Of a stretch of 64,000 nucleotides of DNA, positions 1-10,868 are shown piece after piece (within the stretch, counting starts at the first letter, position 1; every line of letters begins with the position of its first letter). The DNA lies in assembly GCA_037349315.1 (NCBI GenBank), contig JBAIAC010000035.1:7144501-7208500 (forward strand). The letters are read 5' to 3'. Source of the DNA: Chelydra serpentina (taxonomy: Eukaryota; Chordata; Testudines; Chelydridae). The translations under genes and the position numbers were made by a program. Below the pieces are notes generated by a model. The model worked only from the letters and a program-made list of their open reading frames with translations, searched no databases and was not told the DNA's origin.

Positions 1-841
1 AACCATAAAGAGGGTTATGGGTATTTTTGCATAACATATACTTATAAATCTATTAAATGTCAGCCAGCTTACATGATTTAATGGAGACCTGAGTACTTTT
101 CTGCCTTTAAAAAAAAAAAAGTTGAATGACGGAAACAAATTAAATAGCCACAATCCCCCTTTTTAAAGCTGCAAAGCTGAAATAAATGAATGTTTATGGT
201 AAATTATAGCAGAGTGCTCGCTTTCCATTCCAGTTTGTGTTAATGTATCAGCTGCTTTTGTTTAAAAGCTTAGCTGGGAAATCAAAAGGCTGAACCCCTA
301 ACGCCAGCCCCATTTCTATCGCCATGTGCCTGATCACACAACCCCAGTACTTTGTAGTGGCAGCCAGTTCTTGCTTGATTACTGCAGGCTTCAGAGCCCA
401 TGAACGTCGTTTCTAGACGTTGACAGCAGACAAGTAGGGATCAGACATCAGGAACCTCTGCTCCTTTACAGCCACTGGCACAGCACACTTTCCATTTGGC
501 TTTGTGATTTTTAATTCATTTATTGACATAAAGCAATGTCTGGGGTGTCTGGTGGTTTGATCAGAGGCAGCATATGGGCCCCTAAAATCATTGTCCAGGG
601 GCAGGGAGGAATCTCCTCTTTCATGAATCGGTACATTTTCTAAGCTGACTTCTAAAGGTGGTGACAGCGCCAGGTTCCAAACACTTCTCCTTCACGCCAA
701 CCCAATATGACTTGGTTCTGTTCTGGCAGTACCTAGGTCATAGGTAGCTCGATCGCCATGCCTATTCAGTTATTGGTCTCTATGCTAACCGTGGTGCCCA
801 TAAAGGAACTGGCTGAGATTAGACTGCTTTTTATAGCTGAA
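1..841. other. Unrecognised non-coding sequence
   Basis: AT-rich sequence with no credible exon, no transposon ends with target duplications, and only a short A run near 110. It could be intronic or intergenic; nothing here decides. Confidence 0.5.
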
Positions 842-1341
842 TCACTGATTTATACCTGAGAGACTGTACCTAGATATACAGAGGTATATAAAATCAAGAG
901 TGGTGTGGAAAAAGTGAATAAGGAAAAGTTATTTACTTGTTCCCATAATATAAGAACTAGGGGCCACCAAATGAAATTAATGGGCAGCAGGTTTAAAACA
1001 AATAAAAGGAAGTTCTTCTTCACACAGCGCACAGTCAACCTGTGGAACTCCTGGCCTGAGGAGGTTGTGAAGGCTAGGACTATAACAGGGTTTAAAAGAG
1101 AACTAGATAAATTCATGGAGGTTGTCCATTAATGGCTATTAACCAGGATGGGTAAGGAATAGTGTCCCTAGCCTCTGTTTGTCAGAGGGTGGAGATGGAT
1201 GGCAGGAGAGAGATCACTTGATCATTACCTATTAGGTTCATTCCCTCTGGGTCACCTGGCATTGGCCACTGTCAGTGGACAGGATATTGGGCTGGATGGA
1301 CCTTTGGTCTGACCCAGTATGGCCGTTCTTATGTTCTTATG
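842..1341 (+). mobile_element. 5'-truncated CR1 LINE, ORF2 end plus 3' UTR
   Basis: The segment encodes the end of a CR1-type ORF2: residues like [18 protein letters not shown], then a stop near 1130, then about 200 bases of 3' UTR. It ends in TTCTTATG-type octamers (about 1326-1341), not the ATTCTATG octamers of the young CR1 at 13064, so it is a different CR1 subfamily. The left boundary is approximate. Truncation at the 5' end is typical of CR1. Confidence 0.85.
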
Positions 1342-1555
1342 ATACCACTCCCCTTAACATCCCTGTCTCACCCACAGCAACTACTCTCACAACCCACAAA
1401 TGGACTGTTGGTGACACTGTCAAATGGAAAATGCTTGATCGCTGACTAATTAAAGGAATGTGCATCGAGGGGGCCACTATTGCGAGCTATGTGAGGGTTG
1501 TTCTTTTTTTAGTGTCTCAACTGTACTGACACGGTTATGAAGCAAATACAGTCAA

Positions 1556-1955
1556 CAGTGTGATTTAATGGCGAGAGCACCATATTGGCACTCGGGAAAC
1601 CTGAGTTCTATTCCCATCTCTGCCACTGGCCTGCTAGGTGACGTTGGGCATATCACCTCCCTGCTCCATGCATCAGTTTCCCCATATGTAAAATGGGGAT
1701 AATGATACTTCTCTCCTCTGTAAAGTGCTTTGAGATGTGCTGATCATAGACTATCAGGGCTGGAAGGGACCTTAGGAGGTCATCTAGTCCAACCCCCTGC
1801 TCAAAACAGGACCAATCCCCAATTTTTACCCCAGATCCCTAAACGGCCCCCTCAAGGATTGAACTCACAACCCTGGGTTTAACAGGCCAATGCTCAAACC
1901 ACTGAGCTATCCCTCCCCCTGATGAAAAGCACTGTGCAAAAGCAAGGTACTATTT
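1556..1955 (+). mobile_element. MIR-like SINE relic, split by a Cry-type SINE
   Basis: The left part (1556-1744) has MIR hallmarks: a segment resembling 'gacgttgggcatatcacc', then 'cagtttccccatatgtaaa', 'atggggataatgata' and a tail resembling 'gtgctttgagatgtgctgat'. The tail resumes at 1919 with 'ctgatgaaaagcactgtgc'. The interruption is the antisense SINE at 1745-1918. The MIR assignment rests on remembered core motifs. Confidence 0.7.
1745..1918 (-). mobile_element. tRNA-derived Cry-type SINE (turtle polIII/SINE)
   Basis: Read on the minus strand, it has a tRNA-like head with an A-box (TAGCTCAGTGGTTTGAGCA) and a B-box-like GAGTTCAATCC. A unique middle and a 3' tail follow, the tail matching the CR1 3' end (GGACTAGATGACCTCCTAAGG). 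It sits inside the MIR relic and is flanked by a 5-bp duplication, ctgat (1740-1744 and 1919-1923). The shared tail suggests mobilisation by CR1 machinery. Confidence 0.88.
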
Positions 1956-4316
1956 TGACACTTGACTCTAATTTCCTTTTTGAAGGGACTGACAAGACCG
2001 TTTCATACGCATTTCTCTGGTTTATTTTAAGATGCGGGCTGACAACCATTCAGATATCTTTGCCCATGTGAATGACATGATTCATCAGTTAAAGGCAGTT
2101 TCTAGCTCACCCAACTCCTTCGCGTCTGTAATAAACTCAGTGGTTGTTGGGGTTAATATCAAATCTGTGAGGGGAGTGGTAGGATGATGACAAGCATCTC
2201 TGTGTAGCGTCAGTGTCTTGATTCTTCTCTCTGAAGTCACAGGGCAACCGGAGAAGGCATAGCCTTTGTTTGAAAGGGAGAGAGAAGAATTTGGATTATT
2301 CACTTAGAGCCAAAGACATTGTGGCTTGAACTGTTACTCCTTGGGTTAAGTATCCCTACAATGGACAAAATGCTGGTTGCATTGCATGCATCTATCTCGG
2401 TGTTGATGCTCTTCACGTCACTGTGGTATCCAAGTGCCGTACAGATTTCGAAGTGAGCACACAAAGCTGTGTCCATCCCCAGTACAGTGGGGATTGTTTT
2501 ATTGTGTGGAAACTAGGGCTCTAAAAGGGTCATGGCCCACTCAGTCTGTCCCAGACACGAGTTCCACAGCTGTGGGTCAGCTGTAGAGAAAGTTCTGTTT
2601 CCTGTGTTCATGAGACATGGGCTAGCATCCCTGGTGGAGCCTAGACTGTTATGGGAGATTAGAGTTGCCATCTCTGAGACGCATCAAAGCTGGCCACTGG
2701 CAGGCCCTCCCCACCACCGACAAAAAGGGGCCCAGGACTGACTCTAGCTAATTGTTACCAAAAATGTTTTAGAGAACAATTTACACAAATAAAAACAGTT
2801 ATTGTTCTTACCTTATACTAACACAGTGCTGCAGTCCAGACTCTGGGGAAGTGAATTACAAAAACTGGCCAGGCTGGTTAAAGGCTTGTTGAAAACCAAC
2901 CAGATGGCAAACCTATGGGAGGTCATTGCAACCTTGCTATCCTCAAGTCACTAATGCAATCATGGGATTTAGTGTTCTCTTCATTGTGTTCTGGTTGCTG
3001 AGTCTTTCTGGTGCACTCAGGTCACGTTTTTTTATCTCTTCTCCACAACTGTGTTTTCAGAATGAAAGCTGAGATTCTCCTATAATCACTTGACTCCACA
3101 AGCTGGGGCTTCAAGAAAGATGCCAAATAACTGAGACTCCGAATTTAAAAATCAAGAGAGGTGGCAACACCATGCTGTCTCTTTTGCGTAGGCTGGGTCA
3201 GTCCTATGGAGGTCTGGGGATTGGCGCCTGGAATATATGTTAGCTTTCAGAAATCTGTGTGTACTGCTCATGAGATGTTTTCATTGCAAGCTGATGACGG
3301 ATTGCGGTCCTTAGAGAGATTCTGTACCATGGCTGCTCTAATTCCAGGTGGTTTTAAAAAAAATTGGATGCGTGTATTTTAATTATTAAACCAGATTAGT
3401 AAACCTGCTGCATCTTCCTTCTGGTAGACTCTGAAGTGTTATGCCAGGAGGACTTCTGAGGTGTCTATTTTCTTGAGTGTCCTTGAACCTTAAGAGGCCT
3501 GTATCCTTAAAAACAGAATCTTGGCTGCACTTAAGAGTAATACTCAACATCAATGTAAAGATATTCTACTGGTCTTCGGTCTGTGAGGATACTATTGAAT
3601 GTCTAAGTACAATGAAAGAGGGTTCTGTCTCTTGGATACTGTTGTGTGCATACAGCTGAAGTGCCGAGAAAGTCAACAATATGTTTCCCTTTTGCAAATA
3701 TTTCTTTCTATGCTAATGCCACATTCACAGCTGATAATTCTCTTACCACTCTTTCTTCCTTTCCTGCATGGCATGGATCTTCTGCTAACTGCTTTTAATT
3801 CAAAGCCTTGTGCAGGTGAAATCTTGCAAAGTGTATCTGGCTTCTTGCCATATGCTCTTTATGTATATATATAGTGTGATGGAAAAATAAATAGAATTTA
3901 ATAAAAGCCCATTGGTATCAATACCTATGCGTGTTTCATTCTTGCTTATTGTTTAGTCTGAACTCCTGGATGCACTGACAAAGTGAATATTGTTCCACAG
4001 GATCAACTGGCAACGTGTGCCAGTCTTCCTTAATGTGGTGCTGACATGGAACATGGCTTGAAACAAAAGTAGAACAGAGTCATATGGCTCATGTCTGGGA
4101 ATTATGCTATTTCTGTCATTCAAACCCACCTCTTACTGTAGCAGGAAAGTTACCCAGTTAGTGTAATGGTTTTAAGTTGGATGTACTTGAAGTTTCACTT
4201 GTTGCTTGCTACTTTACTTAATGTTTTTTTAATGTAACGTACATTCCCATCTCTCTGTATTACTAATCATATGTTAGTTTAGAGTTTTCAACGCATGGTT
4301 CATGGCTGTAAGTGAG
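1956..4316. other. Mostly unrecognised sequence with one possible inverted-repeat relic
   Basis: No coding exon is evident. Around 2661-2914 there is a loose inverted pair (agagttgccatct against agatggcaaacct) that could mark an old non-autonomous DNA transposon. The rest is AT-rich unique sequence with a short TA run near 3861. Confidence 0.4.
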
Positions 4317-4324
4317 CCACAAGT

Positions 4325-4634
4325 CAGTAGCGCAGCCAGGTCCGGAGCGCAAGGGGAACGGCGCTATAAAAGGCGCCTCCCCCTGTACTCACCCGGCGGC
4401 GCTCTGGGTCTTCGGCGGCACTTTGGCGACTCACTCCGGGTCTTTGGTGGTACCCGCGCCAAAATGCCGCTGAAGACCCGGAGTGCCGCCGGGTGAGTGC
4501 AAGAAGCGGTGCTTAAAAAGAAGTGGTGCCTTTTTTTAGTGCTGCTAAAAAAAGGCGCTGCTTCCGCCGCTTCTGCTCAAGGGGGAGCGGCTGCTCCCCC
4601 TGCTCCTCCCTCCCCCCCCCCGGCTACGCTACTG
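4325..4634. mobile_element. hAT-type MITE (CAGTRGCG termini)
   Basis: This is a 310-bp element starting CAGTAGCGCAGCCA and ending GGCTACGCTACTG. It has an exact 8-bp target duplication, ccacaagt (4317-4324 and 4635-4642), the hAT hallmark. The GC-rich interior has internal inverted repeats around the phrases gaagacccgg and cttcggcggc and encodes no transposase. It is related to the copy at 27703-28006. Confidence 0.9.
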
Positions 4635-4642
4635 CCACAAGT

Positions 4643-5279
4643 ATTACAACAAAGGGCTATGTAAAAATGGCACCTTCGTTTTTAGCAGATGTTGCTTAAT
4701 AAGATTTTACATAGCACTGCAGAACCTGCCTGGCTGTGGGAGAGGGAGCTAGATTTTTATTCTGGTTAATATACCATCAGCAGAATTACTGACTTAGTTC
4801 TATTTGTAGAGCTTTTCCTAGTGGTGGTGGTGATCATGAAACGCACGCAGCTTGACTTTCAGATCCCTGCTTGGATTTTCAGGTCTGGTAATTAGAGAAA
4901 CATGTTTTTGTTTGCAGATTGGTCACTTTTGACAAAGGAATCATTGAGTCAACTGCTAGGATGCCATTTTTATAGAGTTGCTCTTCATTTGCACTTCTGG
5001 TACCAAGGAATACCGGAGAAGAATTTTCTATTAATAATAGTCATAACTGCTGTCTCCCACATGGCCACAAAAGTGGGACAAAAGACTTGCAAAATGGGGA
5101 ATAGCTGTGGGATTACAGCAGCATAAAACTGGTGTAAATGCTGTAAGAAATCTAAGATTTTTAGCTTCCAAAGTCAGACATGGTGGTGAGTTTAACAATG
5201 TTTTAGATTTTCAGTAGCAATAATGGGTAGGAACGATGGCAAGAAAAACAATCATTAAAAGTTAGCAGCACTGTTGTGG
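4643..5279. other. Unrecognised non-coding sequence
   Basis: Unique AT-rich sequence between a hAT MITE and a CR1 fragment. No exon, RNA gene or transposon ends were recognised. Confidence 0.5.
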
Positions 5280-5853
5280 TGTTGGATGTGTGTCATTCCC
5301 CTCTATCTGGAACTGGTGAGGCCACATCTGGATTATTGCATCCAGTTTTGGGCCCCCCACTACAGAAGGGATGTGGACAAATTGGAGAGAGTCCAGCGGA
5401 GGGCAATGAAAATGATTAGGGGGAAGGGGCACATGATTTATGAGGAGAGGCTGAGGGAACTGGGGTTATTTAGTCTGCAGAAGAGAAGAGTGAGGGGGGA
5501 TTTGATAGCAGCCTTCAACTACCTGAAGGGGGGGGGAGTTTCAAAGAGGATGGAGCTAGGCTGTTCTCAGTGGCAGATGACAGAACAAGGAGCAATGGTC
5601 TCAAGTTGCAGTGGGGGAGGTCTGTGTTGGCTGTTAGGAAACACTATTTCACTAGAAGGGTGGTGAAGCACTGGAATGGGTTACCTAGGGAGGTGGTGGA
5701 ATCTCCATCCTTAGAGGTTTTTCAAACCCGGCTTGACAAAGCCTGGATGGCATGATTTAGTTGGGGTTGGTCCTGCTTTGCGCTGAAGATTGGACTAGAT
5801 GACCTCATGGGGTCTCTTCCAACCCTAATCTTCTATGATTCTATGATACACCT
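5280..5853 (+). mobile_element. 5'-truncated CR1 LINE with frameshift
   Basis: The segment encodes the C-terminal part of CR1 ORF2 ([23 protein letters not shown] and following), closely matching the end of the intact ORF2 at 13163. A poly-G tract near 5530 breaks the frame; coding continues in another frame to about 5755. The 3' UTR ends in TTCTATGATTCTATG near 5850. It is older than the copies at 13064 and 38093. Confidence 0.9.
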
Positions 5854-5953
5854 CCATTTTTTGAGTGCCCAAACGCTCTTTAAAGGGGCCTAGTTTTTCA
5901 GAGTAGGTATTCAGCATTTTCTGGAAATCAGGACCCTGTAAGACATGCTTCAT

Positions 5954-6313
5954 TGGGCACCTAACTACAGAGTTAGGTCGACGTAAGTGCTTTACTCCTG
6001 TAAGTGTCTACACTGAAATGTAGCTCCCACCGATGTGACTAGCCCACCACACAACTTAATAACTCCATCTCCGCGAGAGGCACAGTGCTTAAGTTGATGT
6101 AGTTAGGTCAACGCAGTGTCAGTGTAGACACTGTGTTGCTTACATCGACTGTTGCTGCCTTTCAGAAGCTGTCCCACAATGCCCCCTTACTGACAGGACG
6201 GGCACTGCCAACACAAGGAACATAGTGTGGACGTGCAAAAGTGATTCAATTACTGTGGTGGCTGTACGCCTACATAACTTAGGCCGACTTAATTTTGGGG
6301 TGTAGACTTGCCC
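5954..6313. mobile_element. PIF/Harbinger-like MITE, boundaries partly eroded
   Basis: The right end reads gtgtagacttgccc, an inverted copy of the GGGxxxGTCTACAC terminus shared by many elements here. The interior holds paired segments such as gttaggtcgacgtaa and gatgtagttaggtcaacgc. The left end is unclear. Assignment is by resemblance to the better-bounded copies at 38662, 40149 and 57325. Confidence 0.6.
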
Positions 6314-7336
6314 AGAGATCTGCAAAATCACTAGTCCCTTCAGAAAGTCTTAGCCAAGCCCCAGCTTCAGAGTTTCTGTAGTTCTCTCCAAAGTGAAACA
6401 CTTCTGCCGGCTGAATAACACATATCCTGCAAGGAATGAAAACTCGAGATTCCCCGAGGCCCAGTGCCCTCTTCACCCATCATGCATGATATTGGTTTCT
6501 AATGCATAGCCTGGCTAAGGGAGGAGATGACATTTAACAACTGTCTGTGTTGTAAAATCCATTATCTACATTTGGACAGCCTCAAATGTCAGGAGAAAAA
6601 TAACAATGAAGGGTGAACTTGTACAGTGCACTCTTGCTTGGTGCCTCTGCTCAAGTGTCCCAGCTAATTGCTTGAGATCTGTATTTTCTTTCACATTGTG
6701 AAATCTGTTACTGCTCCAGTCAATGCTCAGAGCTACTGTGTCTTACAGTGTGATGAGCCATGGCATTTTAATTCTGTTACTAGAATTGCTGCTTAAGTGT
6801 GTTTAGGCTGAAGAGCATTTACAACTGTTTGATGTGGCCTGACTGTGGATATCATGTGTTGAAACTATAGACGATCGCTCTCCCTCTCTCTATACATAGC
6901 ACATGATGTATAAGAAGGGAGGGGAACTTTTTTTTTCTGTATGTGGAAAATTTGGTTTGACGTTTTTAGTAGTGATGGACAAGCCTCAAGAAGTTCAAGG
7001 GTCCAGTTCAGGTAACACCCAGAGGTCCCCCCATTATTGTCAGTGTTGGACTGAACTTCCTAAAAACTCTGCACACCACTCTCTGAAATTTGTGTGCAAA
7101 ACCCAAAATTAAAAAGATAAAATATAGCTGCAAAATCTGGCTTTCAAACACCAACTTGTTTTTCCTAAATTCAGATTTGGACGTGGATCCTAGTTTCTGA
7201 TGCTCACAAAATTTGGTACGTTTGCATCCAAGTTTTTAGTTTGGATCCATCTATCCATCTCTTCATTTAGTTAGATATTTTTTTAAGTGTGTGTATGCGT
7301 GGCCACATAGCCATGCAAATAATTCAGTGTGCCATG
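6314..7336. other. Unrecognised non-coding sequence
   Basis: No exon, RNA gene or bounded repeat was identified. The sequence is T-rich in places (about 6930 and 7280). Confidence 0.45.
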
Positions 7337-8578
7337 TGTGACGGATTTGGAGCTGCTACGTAATAATGTATGAAAGCTGGTTATTGGGATGTTTACCGTA
7401 TGAATATTTTTTTTAGTTTAATAGAGGTCTGTTGGGGGGATCAACTTGGAGAGGAAGGACTGGCTCAAGAAAGCCACTTCTCTGCAAATAATTGATGGCT
7501 GTTAAGAGACAATATCGGGACTGGAAGCTTCCCAAGAACACGAGATCAAAAGAATTATAGTGCAGTTTAAAGAAGGACTGATTCTCTCAAAACTGAGTGG
7601 GGAGGGTAGCTATTCAGGGGAACTAGGTTGTGACACAGGCACCGCGGGGGAGTCTGAAGAAGCTACGGCAGCCTAGCTTGCCATCTGGGAATGTAAGGAC
7701 TTCAGGTAAGATGGGTGTGTGCAGTTTATTTTAAAGTTCTTTTTTTCCTAAAGGCTTTAGTCCTACTGTTAAGTAAACAATACTTTGGCTTAAGAAGGCT
7801 GTTTAGTTGCTCTTTATTCACTACTTGTCACCGACGCCCAAAGGGAAGAATCGCAGGCCCCTGAACTCTGTCATGTGTGCAGGGTAAGCACAGTGAATAG
7901 ACCGGGTCAGTGCCTGTGGAAGAGAGGGAAAATTGCAGAATTCCACTCTCAGGATAGATGAAGGCAAGAGGCCTGACCCTGAGGGGGTGCTTTCTGAGTA
8001 AGTCTGCACTGCAGTGTAAGCCCAGGGTTCAAACTCAGGCTCAAGCCTCAACCCTCTACCATCCACACACAAATTGTGCTACCCCAGGGCTCGGACCCAG
8101 GGTCTAAGTATTCCACAGGGGCGGGTGGAAGATCTGAGTCAAGCCGGGACCCAGGGTTCAAGCCCTATTGCTTTGCAGTGTAGACACAGCCCCACTGGGC
8201 TCGTGCTCTGGGAGTCCACCAAAAGCATCCCACAGTCCCATGGGCGGATTTTCTTTGTCCTTTGGACAGTCACGTTTGGTGGACGGTTGAGTTTTCCCAC
8301 ACTGCAAAACCACCAAAGGGCTGGAGCAGACACATTTTGGGAGGGTGCTAGAAAGTCTGGAATATGGGTGGTTGGACTCATGCTGCATAATGCAGTGCAA
8401 ATGCTGTAGCCCCAGGTTGGGACCTAGGTTTACAAATGAGTGTAGACAGACCCAGGATCTGCTAACTTGAGTTCTATTATCACGGTTAGCAGAATAGGTT
8501 CTACTAACCATGCAGTGCAAACAGAGCCTCTGAGACCAGGAATGGGACAGAAGAGAAGCCGGTCCTGTCCCTGTGACA
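7337..8578 (+). mobile_element. LTR-like repeat, copy 1 (interrupted by a MITE)
   Basis: It begins tgtgacggatttgg and ends cctgtgaca, typical TG...CA termini. It is a diverged copy of 35114-36149: both contain an 'aaaggcttta' segment, 'ctctttattcacta' / 'ctctctattcacca' and 'aggatag' motifs in the same order. No gag, pol or env sequence is present, and I see no exact target duplication, so it is an old solo LTR or a related repeat. A MITE interrupts its right third. Confidence 0.6.
7996..8530. mobile_element. MITE (GTCTACAC-type ends) inserted in the LTR-like repeat
   Basis: Terminal-repeat-like segments occur at 7996-8012 (aagtctgcactgcagtg), 8176-8192 (cagtgtagacacagccc) and 8439-8453 (agtgtagacagaccc). 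Host LTR sequence flanks both sides. The repeated termini suggest either a composite of two MITEs or internal duplication. Confidence 0.5.
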
Positions 8579-8747
8579 CCTTTTATTTTGAAAACCCACA
8601 CAAATGTGTTTGTGCATATGTGACTGTCATGTACATTATAATTAACTCTGACAGTCCTAGTGACTTGCATATCCACACCTGAGCATTTGATTCATCACGT
8701 CTATTGTTTTAAAACAGACCACTTACAGCTGTGGTTGATAGTAGGGC

Positions 8748-8832
8748 AAATCCAGAGTAACTCCTCTGAAGTTTATGGAGTTACTGTGGATTTACACTGG
8801 TGTAACTGACAGACGAATTTGGTGCAATATCT
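8748..8832. repeat. Ancient foldback repeat
   Basis: An imperfect inverted repeat, aaatccagagtaactcc against ggagttactgtggattt, surrounds a short centre. This resembles a widespread amniote palindromic relic. No target duplication is visible. Confidence 0.5.
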
Positions 8833-10566
8833 TTATAGTTGTTGCTATTTGAAAAACAGGAAAATGGTTTTGAAAAAAAAAAGCTGACATTTCCAAATTG
8901 TTTCTATATATCAGGGTTTGAAATGGGCACAGTTTCCATTTTTACTGAAACTTTTTCACTGACCATTTTTGTTTTCCAAACACCCAGCTTTCAGTAAGAA
9001 TTTTAAATCTATTTCATAGTTATCAGTAAATATCATGGAACATTTTAGCAAGAAATGTGCAAAATCTTGAAGACAATTTTTCACAAAAAGTTTCATTAAA
9101 AAAAAAAAAGCCTTTCTCCAACAAACCTCATTTAGAAAATTGTTTGACAGCTTTATCTGTAATCTCAGATTTGTTGCTTATAGAAACAGACGTTGGTGAA
9201 AAATTGAATATTCCTAGCTAGTGTGGAAATATTGCTGAACTGCTTTCCATGTGGTATTGTTGGACAACACTTACCTGCAATGGGATCATCGTGGGAGTTA
9301 ATTGAATTCTAGGGATTTTTTCCCCCCGCAAACTGATGTTTGGCCATTAGTTATGGTAAATCTGAAACAGTAATAGCTGGGTTTCTTGTTCAAGGATCTT
9401 GTAGCTCTAAGCCAAACACTATCTGTATGGTGAAGGGAACTGTTCTACCATAAAACATGAGATTTTTCTTTCTGTTTAGGGGAGAGTTGTAAGACACATT
9501 GCTATGGAGTAGCTTTTCCGGTTCCTAACGAGCCTGCTAAGGAATCTTTTCTTTTCTCTTCTATCTGAGAGCAAGAGTCTCCGGGTGGAAACGCTCAGGC
9601 TTTGCATTTTGGATTGCAGTTCAATAACCCAGATATTTCTCACGATGAAACCGAAATTAATCTTGGGGCCAAATCCTCAGCAGCCAAAAGTCAGTGCAGT
9701 TCCATTCACTTAAATGGAACTGTTCTTATTTACGCCATATGATGATTTGGCCCTTAATATCTAGTATAATTTTCTTGCAAGTTCTTTTTAAAATATATCT
9801 TAGTTAAGAAGACAATACGTGATACTCTGTTAGATTTCACATAGGGCTTTCGCCCCCTTGCCAAATGTGGAGAGTTTCTACTACCAGCAGGAGTTGTTTA
9901 TGAAACCTAATATGAGATTATAAAATTGCTGGGTTTACTTGTAATTGAATTTTACAAAGTGCCTGATTTGCACACTGAACAGTAAGCAAGGGACCACAAA
10001 CACGAATGAGGCAAATTATAATGCAATTATTTAAATGCTTCCAGAACACTTCTGATCACATTAGAAAGCCATTTAACACTCAACTATGCGGCTATGTTTT
10101 TTAAAATATACAAATAGTTCTTATTTTTAAGGAGATACCATCCTGAAAGCCCTCTGTGCCATTTTAGAAGGTGTGTATCTTAACACTGCAACTCTCACTG
10201 CTGTATAATTTGTCTGGAGATTCCATGTAAAGTAAAAATGATAAATGCCTTGAGGAAAAATACTTTTTGCAAACTATGCAAGAGTTTTAAAACTGTGGAC
10301 GTTCATAATGCTTGGAAAATGGGGCTATATATAACCATCACATAAGGCCTGATCTTGCATGTGCACTGGTATGCTTAAATCCTATTGTTGCAGGAGGCAC
10401 TTAACAAGTCCCTTTATACAGGCTGGATGGGAGGTTACGTCAGAGTGGAATTTGGCTCGTGATTTTTCAGTGATGCTTTTTTGATCCTTCCCTGTATTGA
10501 TTAGTTCACTACGAAAAAGGTCCCAGTTTCATTTTCTACACTTTTAAAAAAATTCCTCTCAGACAG
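8833..10566. other. Mostly unrecognised sequence; one foldback at 9668-9756
   Basis: An inverted pair, ggggccaaatcctcagc and gatgatttggcccttaa, bounds a small foldback relic at about 9668-9756. The segment 8850-9140 is rich in gaaa/ttttc phrases and may be an eroded relative of the element at 48209. No coding exon is evident. Confidence 0.4.
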
Positions 10567-10868
10567 ATGGCACTGCTGCCAACTCTTGTGATTTTATCAC
10601 AAAGCATGTGTTATTTGGTGATTTTTTTAAAGACCCAGCTTCCAGAGTCATGTGATTGTGAGAATCTCAGCTTTCATTTAAAAAAAAAAAATTCTCACCC
10701 TCATAGTTGTAGAAGAAAGCTTGAAAACAGACACCCTAAAGGCTCAAACAGGAAATGAAGAGATCTCAGAATGCATTATCATTTAATAATGTCATGAACT
10801 TTAAGCCAATCTCATGATTTTAGGAGCCTCGCTCACGATTTATGAATGCTTGAGGTTGGCAATATTGC
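10567..10868. mobile_element. Palindromic non-autonomous DNA element
   Basis: The left end (ctgctgccaactcttgtgat) pairs with the right end (atgcttgaggttggcaat). The interior repeats 'tctcatgatttt'-type phrases in both orientations. A widespread reptile repeat of about 290 bp has this organisation. The short frames inside it are fortuitous. Confidence 0.55.

Noticed and set aside
1745..1918. tRNA gene in the SINE heads (also 17651 and 55928)
   Set aside because: The head continues into a CR1-like tail, has no paired acceptor stem and is repeated three times in the window; these are SINEs.
3840..3910. TATA-like run and AATAAA near 3885-3905 as a gene 3' end
   Set aside because: AT-rich background gives such hexamers by chance and there is no coding region upstream.
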